A stretch of DNA of 49,885 bases from Candidatus Competibacteraceae bacterium (GTDB lineage Bacteria; Pseudomonadota; Gammaproteobacteria; Competibacterales; Competibacteraceae). The stretch's first letter is position 1. Each line of letters opens with the position of its first letter. The notes under the pieces were generated by a model. It did not search any database, was not told where the DNA came from, and saw only the letters and a list, made by a program, of their open reading frames with translations. Location: positions 9,333-59,217 of the forward strand of contig JAGRHQ010000002.1 of the NCBI GenBank assembly GCA_020444905.1, given 5' to 3'. Position numbers and translations under genes: made by a program. Shown here in pieces: positions 9,212-18,311 of the stretch.

Positions 9212-9416
9212 TCGAACTCATGCGAGGGATCAGATGACCTCCCTCGCATCCGACCTGCTTCAACTTTTCGGCTTCGCCATGGGGTAGATGGTTGTCATTG
9301 GCCACTTAAAAATCTGGGAGTGCAACAGCCACCCATGCTCGAATAAACTAACGCAACAGAACCATTACGAGTCGTTGAACAATCACTGAATCATTGACCA
9401 TTTTTTGGGGCTGACC

Positions 9417-9842
9417 ATGAGTAACGACAACAATCTGCAATCGCATATTACGGCGACGCAAAATGAAATCCACGATGCCGAGCGCATCGCCGCCGCTCAA
9501 CAGAAACGCCGCGCTGGCGCAAGAAGCGCGCTTCAGACGCTCATACTCCGGGTGATCGCGGTGATCGCGGTGATCGGCTGGGCGGCGGTGCTATTCTGGC
9601 AGAAAGATGAGTTGCGGTACTGGCTGGCCGGACCGTCGATCCAGACGGTGCGCGCCGATCTGGAAAGCTTATTAGCGGAAACCGCCCAGGAGGTGAACGC
9701 CTACCGTGAGCGCACGGGCGCACTGCCCGATCAACTGCCGAATCCAGCGTTAGCGAACCTGGTCACTTATCGCCTCGCCGGCGATGACCATTACATTTTG
9801 AAGGCCACGCTTGGCCCGGTCACCCAGGAACAAAGCTACTAA
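9417..9842 (+). CDS. One-pass membrane protein of the pilus-like locus
   Basis: A 141-residue protein with a polar, helix-prone N-terminus (residues 1-40), one membrane segment (about 43-62) and a short C-terminal domain. That domain contains EVNAYRERTGALPDQLP, which matches EVEAYRKQHGVLPDQID in the protein at 11168-11992; both also end in a small beta-rich stretch. The two are therefore distant paralogues with the same membrane-then-domain plan. It precedes the prepilin gene by 34 bases and is probably co-transcribed with it, so a role in pilus assembly or anchoring is inferred. ATG 9417 follows a GGGG ribosome site; an upstream TTG would add four residues. Confidence 0.7.
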   Translation: MSNDNNLQSHITATQNEIHDAERIAAAQQKRRAGARSALQTLILRVIAVIAVIGWAAVLFWQKDELRYWLAGPSIQTVRADLESLLAETAQEVNAYRERTGALPDQLPNPALANLVTYRLAGDDHYILKATLGPVTQEQSY

Positions 9843-9876
9843 TCGGACAAGCTCAATGATGACCCAGGAAATCCCC

Positions 9877-11103
9877 ATGAAACATGACAGATCCCGCGGC
9901 TTCACGCTGCTTGAAGTGATCATCACGACCGCGATTGTCGGCATTTTGGCGACGATTGCCATCCCTTCCTACCTAAATTACACCGCCCGCGCCCGTGCTG
10001 CGGATGTCCTGGTGCAATACGATGCGTTGCGGACCTATGCGATCACCGAAGCAAATGACAAAGGTTGGGATTTATGTCGAATAGAAAGTACAACTCCTAA
10101 TGTGAATGTTTTTAAGCAGATGTTCCCGCGAGATAGGCTTCAGAATCGATATGTAACTATACAACCAAAGCTTGTGGCAGCTGGGCGTAATATCAATAAC
10201 AATATCAATATGGCGACAGTGATGATAGGGGCTCGGATTCAGGATGGTGCGATGGGTGTCGCTGTAGCACGGGAGGCCATCGCTTTGCTGGACCGCGACG
10301 GGATGATTCTTAGTTCAGCAATTAGGCCCTCAATCGTAGCCGGGAGCGCTTATCTGAGCAACCTGCCCTGTACGCAAGCGACGGCGCAGTCCCATAGCAA
10401 TTCGCCTGGTTCAAGCGCGACCACAGTAACGTCCACCCCCCCGGTCACTGCAACTCCGGTCACGACTGCAACTCAGCCTGCTCAGCAATCGCCTTCAGCG
10501 CAAACAGGAACCCCAAAGACGTCTGCTTCGGCCACGACTGCAACTCAGCCTGCGCAGCAATCGCCTTCAGCGCAAGCGGGAACCGCGCAGACGCCTGCTC
10601 CGGTCACGACTGCAACTCAGCCTGCTCAGCAATCGCCTTTGGCGCAAGCGGGAACCGCGCAGACGCCTGCTCCGGTCACGACTGCAGCCCCAGTCGTTCA
10701 GCCCGCTGTCCAACCTCCTGTGACTCCGGCAGCATCTCGCTGGACAACGCCAAAGCTGACCGAGGAACAGCGCACGATTCAGTTGTGTGACACTGTGATG
10801 GATTGCGTCATGAAACCCCGCAAAGTGGTTTGCCCTCCTGATAAACCCTTTGCCATGAATACATTAGATCAACCGGGCGATGGCAGTCGGACTTTGAGAA
10901 AGCAATGCGCCAGCGTCGATGAGTGTCATGACCAGTGGTACAAAGGAACATCGGATGTCAATGAATGTATGCAGAATTTTAGTGCTGTTTACACAGATAT
11001 TCCGATGACCTGTCATTGGTGTTGCACTGGGTATCAATGCAATGCTAAAGGGATGAAACCCGCTGACAAGGATCTTTATGTGGACGATGCCTGGACGAGG
11101 TAA
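9877..11103 (+). CDS. Type IV prepilin-like protein with Thr/Pro-rich linker and ten-cysteine C-terminal domain
   Basis: The 408-residue protein opens with a class III leader, MKHDRSRG followed by FTLLEVIITTAIVGILATIA, with glycine before the cleavage site and Glu at mature position 5, so it is a substrate for prepilin peptidase. A pilin-like domain (about 30-165) leads to a Thr/Pro/Gln/Ala-rich linker (about 168-285) built from 24-residue repeats. The C-terminal domain has cysteines at 304, 310, 319, 344, 350, 364, 379, 382, 383 and 388, including C-x5-C and a final CCTGYQCN. That last pattern is the hallmark of Ly6/uPAR three-finger domains. At more than 400 residues it is far longer than ordinary pilins (about 130-170). 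Starts at 9856 and 9859 are possible but would lengthen the leader. Confidence 0.85.
   Translation: MKHDRSRGFTLLEVIITTAIVGILATIAIPSYLNYTARARAADVLVQYDALRTYAITEANDKGWDLCRIESTTPNVNVFKQMFPRDRLQNRYVTIQPKLVAAGRNINNNINMATVMIGARIQDGAMGVAVAREAIALLDRDGMILSSAIRPSIVAGSAYLSNLPCTQATAQSHSNSPGSSATTVTSTPPVTATPVTTATQPAQQSPSAQTGTPKTSASATTATQPAQQSPSAQAGTAQTPAPVTTATQPAQQSPLAQAGTAQTPAPVTTAAPVVQPAVQPPVTPAASRWTTPKLTEEQRTIQLCDTVMDCVMKPRKVVCPPDKPFAMNTLDQPGDGSRTLRKQCASVDECHDQWYKGTSDVNECMQNFSAVYTDIPMTCHWCCTGYQCNAKGMKPADKDLYVDDAWTR
10461..10692 (+). repeat. 72-bp tandem repeats in the prepilin linker
   Basis: The sequence CACGACTGCA recurs at 10461, 10533, 10605 and 10677, a 72-base period encoding 24 residues (TTATQPAQQSPSAQ and variants). 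The last copy is partial. Such repeats can change copy number and so linker length. Confidence 0.9.
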
Positions 11104-11167
11104 AAAGTAGCGGGGAGCAGAATTCTTTAACTCAGTACGCCTGCCCATCGATCATGTTGGATCTGCC

Positions 11168-11992
11168 ATGACCACGGAACCCCAAAGTGAATTAGACGCG
11201 CTGGTGGCTGCCGCGAATGAGTCTATACAACCGATGGACCGTTGCGCGGACGTCGCCCAGGCGTCGCCGCCGTCGATTGGCCCGCCGCCAGACCTGTTGG
11301 AATTGATCGAGCAAGCGGATCGGAACCTGTCGCCCAATTTTACGGCCTCGCCGAAGGCCGCCCACCCCTCGTCGGACCGCCGACCGGCGGACGCTCACGC
11401 CGCGCCTGGTTTGCGCCTGGGAGCCTCGCCGACCGACCTGCAAGGACTGATCGAACAGGCCAGCGATAGCGCAGCGCCGCTCGCCTTGGCAACTTCACCG
11501 GACGTCGCTTGGGCGTCCGCGCTGGGCCAACCCGAGGCGAAAGCGCCGGTCGCCATCGCTCAAGCCATTGACCAGGCCGTGCGTGAAACCGTGGATGGGA
11601 AAAGCTCATCGCCGGGCCATCGCACACATGATCGCGAACGCTCGCGATGGACCAGCCCGGCATCGCTGCTGACGTTGGCCCTCCTTCTGATCATTGCGCT
11701 GGGGTTCCTGGCTCATCACTACTGGGACGGTCCCCCGCCACTGGCTGAGGATCAACCTACGTTTGCGATCAGCACAACGCAGCAGCAGCTTGTGCCTCTC
11801 CTGATCAACGCCCGCAACGAAGTTGAGGCTTATCGCAAGCAACACGGCGTGTTGCCCGACCAGATTGACCTCAACATAGCGGGGGTGGATTTCTTCCTCA
11901 GCCCAGAATCCAAGAGCTATGTCATTATGGCCGTGACCGAAGGGCAGAACCTCGCGATCACCCAAGAAGGCCATTGGTTCTGGGCGCAATGA
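11168..11992 (+). CDS. Membrane protein with cytoplasmic repeats, pilus-like locus
   Basis: The 274-residue protein has a long, Ala/Pro-rich N-terminal region with two copies of a short helix motif (DLLELIEQADRNL and DLQGLIEQASDSA) at about residues 42 and 97, a single membrane segment (about 165-185) and a C-terminal domain related to that of the 9417-9842 protein (EVEAYRKQHGVLPDQ). With no signal peptide the N-terminus is predicted to be cytoplasmic, where the repeated motifs could bind the ATPase encoded next. The function is inferred from position only; no named family was recognised. Confidence 0.65.
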   Translation: MTTEPQSELDALVAAANESIQPMDRCADVAQASPPSIGPPPDLLELIEQADRNLSPNFTASPKAAHPSSDRRPADAHAAPGLRLGASPTDLQGLIEQASDSAAPLALATSPDVAWASALGQPEAKAPVAIAQAIDQAVRETVDGKSSSPGHRTHDRERSRWTSPASLLTLALLLIIALGFLAHHYWDGPPPLAEDQPTFAISTTQQQLVPLLINARNEVEAYRKQHGVLPDQIDLNIAGVDFFLSPESKSYVIMAVTEGQNLAITQEGHWFWAQ

Positions 11993-12020
11993 TCGTTTCC
12001 CAAAGACATGAGAAGCTGAT

Positions 12021-14159
12021 ATGGCCTTACCCTCATCCATGAATCCCATCGAAAAATTCCGTCAGGCGGCCTGTTGCGCCTTTCCCGACTGTCCCCAACT
12101 CGCTTCGATTGAGCTGACGGCTTCGCTGAAAACGGCTTGGCAGAAATTGGCGAGCGTCGCCGGGGTCAGTATTCCGGTTTTTGCCAAGGCGATCTCGGCG
12201 GAGACCAAAACGCCTTTAGCCACTTCATTGAGAGCTACGCCGGAAGCGTTGCGCGTCCTGCCCGCCGCCGGGGTGCGCAAAAATCTGTGCCTGCCAGTCG
12301 CGCTCGACGACGGCGTGTTGTCAGTGGTCATCGCCAATCCCTGTGATGATGAACTGATCAAATTCATCCGGTTCGCCAAAAGCGATGCGCAATTACTGCT
12401 GGCCCCCCCGGAAGAGATTGATGAGGCCATCCAAATCGCCTACTCGCATCAGTCGATGATCGGGAAACGCTCCAGCGGTTTACTGGTGCTGGATCCCAAA
12501 CATCCGGCAGGCCGCGATGAACACGCCGTGATCCGGCTCGCCAAACAGCTTCTTCAGGACGTGGTCGCTCTGGGAGCCTCGGACCTGCACCTGCAACCAT
12601 TCCTTGGGGGCGGCGCCGTTCGGACTCGGGTGGACGGCATGTTACGGCGCGTCGCCTTGCTGCCAGAACCCGTCTATCTCCAGTTGGCTCGGTATATCAA
12701 AGCCAACAGCGGGATGGATCCATCGAATAACCGGACGCCTCAGGATGGACGCTTGTCTTTGGACGTCGAGGGACGCAACTTTGACTTGCGGATCTCCGCG
12801 CTGCCAGCGCGCGGCGGCGAGCGGATCGTCATCCGGTTTCTTGATCAAAGCAGCAGTTTCCAACTGACCCGAAACGGTTTTTCCATCGCCGAAATCCAGT
12901 CCCTGCGCCGCCTGTCGCGCAACAGTTCGGGACTGGTGCTGCTGACTGGCCCCACCGGTTCCGGTAAAACCACGACCCTGTACGCCCTGTTAGGCGAACT
13001 CAGCGCCCCTTACCGCAACATCATCACCGTGGAAAATCCGGTGGAATATGTCCTGCCCGGCCTGTCCCAGGTGGATGTCAACGAAAAAGCCGGCCTGACC
13101 TTTGCCAGCGCCCTGCGCAGCGTCTTGCGCCAAGATCCGGATGTATTGTTGATTGGCGAAATCCGCGATGAAGAAACCGCGGACATCGCTTTCCAGGCGG
13201 CTCTTACCGGCCACCTGGTCTTTTCCACATTGCACACCAATGACGCCTTATCCACGATACCGCGCTTACTAGACTTGGGCGTCCAGCCCACCATTCTGGC
13301 GGACACCTTGGTTGGGATCGTCGCCCAGCGCCTGTGCCGACGTTTATGTTCGGCGTGCCGGATTCCGATCCAGGAAGACGCCCCGCGCGCTGAAGAAGCC
13401 GCCTTCAAAACGATGACGCGCGTCCTGCCGCCCTACCGCGCGGCGGGCTGTGAGGACTGTGGCTACACCGGTTACGCCGGGCGGTTCCCCATCACCGAAA
13501 TTATCGAACCCCCGCTGTCCCTGCGCAGCGCTATCACTCGCGGCAGCGTGACCGAATGGTCCGCGGGACCGATGGGATTGAACAACCTCAGTTCTCTGTC
13601 GTCCTCAGCAGCCCGCCATATTGTGTCCGGCGATACCTCGGTCGATGAAGCGGTGCGGGTTATCGGTTGGCGTTTCTGGTCGGCCCTGGCGACCGAATAT
13701 CAGGTGGATATACCCGACATCGCGTTTTCTCAGGAAGAATCCCAGGAAAGCCATGCGCCGGGGGTGCTGATTCTCGGAATAGGCGGTACAGAGGATGACT
13801 TGATCGCCGCCGAGTTGGAGCGCGCCTGGTTTAGCGTCTTCACCGCCCAATCCTCGGCTGAGGCTAAAACCCAGTTGCAATCTCACGATAACATCGTGCA
13901 TGTCATCGTCAACCTGGACGACCGGCTATCAGATCAAGAATTGGTCGCCTATATCCGTCAGGCGCGCGTCGACATGTACTGGTCGCGCTTGCCAGCGTTG
14001 TTGCTGCTTCCCCCCAGACGCGATGGATTGGAGGCGGCGTTAATTGCCGATGGCGCAACCGCGCCCTGCCTGATGAAGCCGGTACTGCCAGCAGAAGTCG
14101 TTCGGTTCGCCCGTATGGCGCTGGCTAAAGAACATCCTGCCCCCATCAGCCAGGGCTAA
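12021..14159 (+). CDS. PilB/GspE-type assembly ATPase with C-terminal degenerate receiver domain
   Basis: The 712-residue protein belongs to the type II secretion/type IV pilus extension ATPases. An N-terminal GspE_N-like domain (about 1-150) precedes the ATPase core: Walker A GPTGSGKTTT at residues 310-319, an Asp box (VENPVEYVLPGLSQVDVNEK), Walker B ALRSVLRQDPDVLLIGEIRD, and a His box (GHLVFSTLHTNDA). A zinc tetracysteine is present (LCSAC and GCEDC, about 440-485). Unusually, residues about 590-712 look like a response-regulator receiver: VLILGIGG at the start lacks the acidic pair, VNLDD sits where the phospho-acceptor would be, and LMKPV keeps the conserved Lys. The ATPase is typically cytoplasmic and powers pilin extrusion. 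No pilC or pilD is nearby, so partners must lie elsewhere. Confidence 0.9.
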   Translation: MALPSSMNPIEKFRQAACCAFPDCPQLASIELTASLKTAWQKLASVAGVSIPVFAKAISAETKTPLATSLRATPEALRVLPAAGVRKNLCLPVALDDGVLSVVIANPCDDELIKFIRFAKSDAQLLLAPPEEIDEAIQIAYSHQSMIGKRSSGLLVLDPKHPAGRDEHAVIRLAKQLLQDVVALGASDLHLQPFLGGGAVRTRVDGMLRRVALLPEPVYLQLARYIKANSGMDPSNNRTPQDGRLSLDVEGRNFDLRISALPARGGERIVIRFLDQSSSFQLTRNGFSIAEIQSLRRLSRNSSGLVLLTGPTGSGKTTTLYALLGELSAPYRNIITVENPVEYVLPGLSQVDVNEKAGLTFASALRSVLRQDPDVLLIGEIRDEETADIAFQAALTGHLVFSTLHTNDALSTIPRLLDLGVQPTILADTLVGIVAQRLCRRLCSACRIPIQEDAPRAEEAAFKTMTRVLPPYRAAGCEDCGYTGYAGRFPITEIIEPPLSLRSAITRGSVTEWSAGPMGLNNLSSLSSSAARHIVSGDTSVDEAVRVIGWRFWSALATEYQVDIPDIAFSQEESQESHAPGVLILGIGGTEDDLIAAELERAWFSVFTAQSSAEAKTQLQSHDNIVHVIVNLDDRLSDQELVAYIRQARVDMYWSRLPALLLLPPRRDGLEAALIADGATAPCLMKPVLPAEVVRFARMALAKEHPAPISQG

Positions 14160-14292
14160 CGCATGAAATCGGCTTGGAGAAGTTGCGATATATGGTTGTC
14201 ATCTCAGGCAGATTTCTGGTTCCATTGCGTTAGTTTCCAATCGGCAGGGTCAGGGCAATCGCGCTATGTGAGGGATCGCTAATCCTCACTCT

Positions 14293-15375
14293 TCAGGCAT
14301 CGTTATTCCCCAACACAACCTGCCGCCGTTGCCTGGCAAAATCCAGCAGGCGGCGAATCGGCAAGGCCGCGCGTTCGCGGATGGCTTCATCGATGTAAAT
14401 CTCATGGTCGCCGGTCTCCAGCACTCGCGCCAGATTGCGCAAGCCATTCATCGCCATCCACGGACAGTGCGCGCAACTGACGCAGGTCGCGCTCTTCCCC
14501 ATGATCGGCGCTTCCAGCAGAGTTTTGTCAGGAGCAGCCAGCTTCATTTTGTGGAACAAGCCGTTGTCGGTCGCTACGATGAATTTTTTCGCGGGCAATT
14601 CCTGCACCGCCTTAACCAGCGCGGTCGTTGATCCCACCAGGTCGGCTTGCGCGATCACGTCCAGCGGCGACTCTGGATGCACCAGCACCTGGGCATCGGG
14701 ATGCTCAGTTCGCAGTTGTTGCAGACCGTCGGCCTTGAAGGCTTCATGGACGACGCAAGCTCCGTTCCAGAGCAGCATATCGACGCCGGTTTGCTGTTGC
14801 ACGTAAGCGCCCAAATGCCGATCGGGCGCCCAAATTAGTTTCTCGCCTTTCTCCGCCAGATGCTTGATCAACTCCAGAGCAATCCCGGAAGTTACCACCC
14901 AGTCGGAACGGGCCTTCACGGCGGCGCTGGTGTTGGCGTAGACCACCACGGTCCGGTCGGGATACTGGTCGCAAAAAGCGGAAAATTCATCAGCGGGACA
15001 ACCCAGATCCAGGGAACATTCCGCGTGCAAGTCGGGCATCAACACCCGCTTTTCGGGATTGAGAATCTTGGCGGTTTCGCCCATGAACCGCACCCCGGCG
15101 ACGATCAGCGTACTGGAAGGGCATTCCGCGCCGAAGCGCGCCATGTCCAGAGAGTCCGAGACATAGCCGCCGGTCGCGTCAGCCAGTTCCTGCAATTCCG
15201 GGGAGGTGTAGTAATGGGCGACCAGCGTGGCGTCGCGCTTTTTCAGCAAGCGCCGGATTCGGTCAACCAAGGCGGCTTTTTCGGCTGCGTCCAGAGTTTC
15301 GATCACGGTCAGCGGTACTTGCGCCGGCGTCAGACGGTGATCTTCGATAGCAATTGCAGGGGTAAAGGCGCTCAT
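14293..15375 (-). CDS. nadA: Quinolinate synthase A
   Basis: NadA condenses iminoaspartate with dihydroxyacetone phosphate to quinolinate in NAD biosynthesis and carries a [4Fe-4S] cluster. The 360-residue length is normal. Characteristic segments include [54 protein letters not shown] and the C-terminal [14 protein letters not shown]; conserved cysteines for the cluster are in [16 protein letters not shown] and the TCVSC segment. It converges with the pilus ATPase gene and diverges from the lipase gene. ATG 15375 gives the expected N-terminus. Confidence 0.95.
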   Translation of the reverse strand: MSAFTPAIAIEDHRLTPAQVPLTVIETLDAAEKAALVDRIRRLLKKRDATLVAHYYTSPELQELADATGGYVSDSLDMARFGAECPSSTLIVAGVRFMGETAKILNPEKRVLMPDLHAECSLDLGCPADEFSAFCDQYPDRTVVVYANTSAAVKARSDWVVTSGIALELIKHLAEKGEKLIWAPDRHLGAYVQQQTGVDMLLWNGACVVHEAFKADGLQQLRTEHPDAQVLVHPESPLDVIAQADLVGSTTALVKAVQELPAKKFIVATDNGLFHKMKLAAPDKTLLEAPIMGKSATCVSCAHCPWMAMNGLRNLARVLETGDHEIYIDEAIRERAALPIRRLLDFARQRRQVVLGNNDA

Positions 15376-15678
15376 AGCGGTCTCCGGCGACGGTGTTTGG
15401 CGCGTCGCTCGATTATTTTGGGATAGCGCGGGCTTTCCAGCGTGCTTTCACCGGCAAAAGGCCGATTTTATGAATTTGGTCAGCCCGGAGTTAGTTTCAT
15501 TTTGACACTATCAAGGAGAAATGGCGAATTTTTTACAGGTTGATGAAGCCAAAGTACTACAGGCGTTTGCACGGGACGTTGCCGCCGGTGAATGATGACA
15601 ATTCTTTTACTCTGTTCCAGCCGACCCACGGTCAATTTCGGCTAAAATGCCCGCCTTTACCCAAATCACCCGGAGTCA
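15376..15678 (+). other. Divergent intergenic region with a possible 24-codon ORF
   Basis: The 303 bases between nadA and the lipase gene should hold both promoters. A TTGACA stands at 15502-15507 but no convincing -10 box was found at the right spacing. A small frame at 15521-15595 (MANFLQVDEAKVLQAF and eight more residues) follows AAGGAG, but only two bases separate that site from the ATG, so it is probably not a standard gene. No strong hairpin was seen. Confidence 0.4.
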
Positions 15679-16323
15679 ATGATGGCGGCCCAGCGCGAAA
15701 CGGTAGTACTGGTGCATGGTTTGTATGTCCATGGTCTGTGGATGCGCCTGCTGGAGTACTGGCTGGAGGAATCCGGCTATCACACCGTGAATTTTTCCTA
15801 TCCGAGCATGACCCGTTCGCCGGCGGAAAACGCCGAAGATCTGCACCGATTACTGGAACGGTTGGAGTCGCCTACTGTGCATTTCCTGGCCCACAGCATG
15901 GGCGGCCTGGTCGTGCGTTATCTTTTCCACCACTATCCTAAGCAACGGCCAGGGCGGATCGTCACCCTGGGCACTCCGCATCAGGGAAGCTATGCAGCGC
16001 AGATCATGCACTACAGCGGTCTTGGCTTCTTCGTGGGACGGGCGTTGGAAGAGGGATTGCTGGGCGGCGCGCCAGCCTGGACCGCGCCGAATCTACTGGG
16101 TTCAGTTGCGGGTACGCTGAACATCGGTGTTGGCCTGCTATTTCCAGCTATGCCGGCCCCGGCTGATGGCATGATCGCCGTAGTCGAAACACAGTTTCCC
16201 GGCATGGCCGACCACATTTGTTTGCCCGTCTCGCACATGCAAATGCTGGTCGATCCATCCACGATTACCCAGTCCTGTGCGTTCTTCGCCACGGGCCGAT
16301 TTCACCACCCGCGTCATGAGTAG
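15679..16323 (+). CDS. Alpha/beta-hydrolase, lipase-like
   Basis: The 214-residue protein has the alpha/beta-hydrolase pattern of small bacterial lipases: VLVHGLYVHGLWM near the N-terminus for the oxyanion region, AHSMGGLVVRYL for the nucleophilic Ser (about residue 75), and TLGTPHQGS just after. A C-terminal His in VSHMQML is a candidate for the catalytic His. No signal peptide is seen, so it is predicted to act in the cytoplasm or at the inner membrane. The substrate is unknown. It has its own upstream region and is followed 69 bases later by yebC. Confidence 0.82.
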   Translation: MMAAQRETVVLVHGLYVHGLWMRLLEYWLEESGYHTVNFSYPSMTRSPAENAEDLHRLLERLESPTVHFLAHSMGGLVVRYLFHHYPKQRPGRIVTLGTPHQGSYAAQIMHYSGLGFFVGRALEEGLLGGAPAWTAPNLLGSVAGTLNIGVGLLFPAMPAPADGMIAVVETQFPGMADHICLPVSHMQMLVDPSTITQSCAFFATGRFHHPRHE

Positions 16324-16392
16324 CCGCGCGGTAAAGTGCTAGACTGATGAGATTGAACTGCATCGCAAAATAGACCCGGCAAGAGGCTTTGT

Positions 16393-17136
16393 ATGGCTGG
16401 ACATAGTAAATGGGCCAATATTCAACATCGGAAAAATACGCAGGACGCCAAACGCGGCAAGTTGTTCACGCGCCTGATTCGGGAAATCACCGTCGCGGCG
16501 CGCATGGGCGGCGGCGATCCAGGGGCAAATCCGCGTCTGCGTCTGGCGATGGACAAGGCACTGACCGCCAATATGCCCAGAGACACGATCGAGCGAGCGA
16601 TCAAGCGCGGCGCAGGTTCCCTGGAAGGCATGGAATACGAAGAAATTCGCTACGAGGGTTATGGCCCAGGCGGCGTGGCGGTGATGGTCGATGCCGTGAC
16701 GGATAACCGCAATCGCACGGTCGCGGAGGTGCGCCACGCCTTCAGCAAGTGCGGCGGCAATCTCGGCACGACCGGTTCAGTCGCCTTTCAATTCACCGAA
16801 CAGGGCGTACTGAGCTACCCGGCGGATAGCGACGAGGATCGGATTATGGAAGTGGCCATCGAAGCGGGCGCTGACGATGTGGTCACGAACGATGACGGTT
16901 CGGTGGACGTGCTGACCGAGCCGACCGCTTTCCAGTCGGTGCAGGAGGCGATGAGTGCTGCCGGTCTGGAGCCGGAAAATGCTGAGGTCACCCAGCGCGC
17001 CAGTTCTAACACGACGCTGGGTTTAGAGGATGCGCAAAAAATGGTCAAGCTGCTGGATTTGTTGGAAGACCTGGACGATACCCAGAATGTCTATTCCAAC
17101 GCCGATATTCCCGAGGATATTCTGGCAAAACTCTGA
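16393..17136 (+). CDS. yebC: YebC/PmpR family regulatory protein
   Basis: The 247-residue product begins [20 protein letters not shown], the family signature, and keeps the diagnostic [14 protein letters not shown] and [12 protein letters not shown] segments. Members were annotated as transcription factors; recent work links the family to translation of difficult proline stretches. Its place directly before ruvC (2-base gap) is typical in proteobacteria and suggests co-transcription with ruvCAB. Confidence 0.95.
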   Translation: MAGHSKWANIQHRKNTQDAKRGKLFTRLIREITVAARMGGGDPGANPRLRLAMDKALTANMPRDTIERAIKRGAGSLEGMEYEEIRYEGYGPGGVAVMVDAVTDNRNRTVAEVRHAFSKCGGNLGTTGSVAFQFTEQGVLSYPADSDEDRIMEVAIEAGADDVVTNDDGSVDVLTEPTAFQSVQEAMSAAGLEPENAEVTQRASSNTTLGLEDAQKMVKLLDLLEDLDDTQNVYSNADIPEDILAKL

Positions 17137-17138
17137 GC

Positions 17139-17666
17139 GTGGCGATTATACGGCTGATGGGTATCGATCCGGGTTCGCGCATCACCGGTTATGGCGTTAT
17201 CGACATGGAGGGGCCGCAGGGACGCCATGTCGCCAGCGGTTGCATTCAGACAGCCAGCGATCGCCCCTTGCCGGAGCGCTTGAAAACCATTTATGAAGGT
17301 GTGACGCGCGTGATTGCCGAATACCAACCGGTGGAGGCGGCGGCGGAACAAGTGTTTATGCATCGCAATCCTGATTCGGCGCTAAAGCTCGGTCAAGCCC
17401 GGGGCGTGGCCCTGTGCGCAGTCGTGATGGCGGGATTGCCAGTCAGCGAATATGCGGCGCGCGCGATTAAACAGGCGGTGGTCGGCGGCGGCGCGGCGGA
17501 TAAAACGCAAGTGCAGCGCATGGTCGCTCTGTTATTGAACCTGCCGGAACCGCCGCAGACTGACGCCGCCGATGCCTTGGCCGTGGCGATCTGTCATGGC
17601 CACACCCGACAAACTCTGAACCGGTTGGGCGTTATTGCCGGACTGACCCGGCGGCGGCGGCGATGA
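17139..17666 (+). CDS. ruvC: Holliday junction endodeoxyribonuclease RuvC
   Basis: RuvC cuts Holliday junctions symmetrically during recombination repair, with RuvAB. The 175-residue protein has the first catalytic Asp in [15 protein letters not shown] (D10), the catalytic Glu in [15 protein letters not shown], and the C-terminal acidic pair in [12 protein letters not shown]. It starts at GTG 17139, two bases after the yebC stop, and its last codons overlap the ruvA ATG by four bases, indicating translational coupling. Confidence 0.96.
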   Translation: MAIIRLMGIDPGSRITGYGVIDMEGPQGRHVASGCIQTASDRPLPERLKTIYEGVTRVIAEYQPVEAAAEQVFMHRNPDSALKLGQARGVALCAVVMAGLPVSEYAARAIKQAVVGGGAADKTQVQRMVALLLNLPEPPQTDAADALAVAICHGHTRQTLNRLGVIAGLTRRRRR

Positions 17667-18274
17667 TTGGGCGTCTGCGCGGACTACTGGCCTGGAAACA
17701 GCCGCCTTATTTGATGATCGATGCTCACGGAGTCGGTTATGAACTGGAGGCGTCGCTAACGACCTTCCAGACCCTGCCGGAAGTCGGGGCGGAAGTAACG
17801 TTATTGACGCATCTAACCGTGCGCGAGGATGCCCATACTCTGTACGGCTTTGCCAACCAGGCAGAGCGGAGTCTATTCCGCCATCTGATTCGCGTGACCG
17901 GGATTGGTCCGCGGCTGGCGCTGCTGATTCTATCCGGGATGAGCGTGGAATTGTTCGGGCGCTGTGTGCGCGAAGGCGACGCCACATCGTTAACCCGGTT
18001 ACCGGGCGTAGGCAAGAAGACCGCCGAACGGCTGATTATTGAAATGCGCGATCGAATTGGCGAATTGGGGGGGTATCCAGCCGCGGTGATCTTGTCCTCG
18101 GATGAGCGCGCTGCCGCTTTGGAAGCCAGTCCGGTTGACGACGCTATCAGCGCCCTGGTGGCGTTGGGTTACAAGTTGCCTGATGCGTCGCGTATGGTGC
18201 AATCGCTGGAGACCGGGGGACTCACCAGCGAAGTGATTATTCGGCAGGCGCTGCAAGCCAGCGTGCGTCGTTAA
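17663..18274 (+). CDS. ruvA: Holliday junction DNA helicase subunit RuvA
   Basis: RuvA forms the tetrameric DNA-binding core of the RuvAB branch-migration motor. The 203-residue protein has the N-terminal OB fold starting [20 protein letters not shown], helix-hairpin-helix segments ([16 protein letters not shown] and [20 protein letters not shown]), and the C-terminal RuvB-contact domain [19 protein letters not shown]. The start overlaps ruvC by four bases; ruvB follows after 37 bases. Confidence 0.96.
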   Translation: MIGRLRGLLAWKQPPYLMIDAHGVGYELEASLTTFQTLPEVGAEVTLLTHLTVREDAHTLYGFANQAERSLFRHLIRVTGIGPRLALLILSGMSVELFGRCVREGDATSLTRLPGVGKKTAERLIIEMRDRIGELGGYPAAVILSSDERAAALEASPVDDAISALVALGYKLPDASRMVQSLETGGLTSEVIIRQALQASVRR

Positions 18275-18311
18275 ACCTTATAGCCTTGCCTTTAGTCTTT
18301 AGTCCGGGATC

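Noticed and set aside
10461..10692. CRISPR or non-coding satellite
   Set aside because: The 72-bp repeats are in frame within the prepilin gene and encode its linker.
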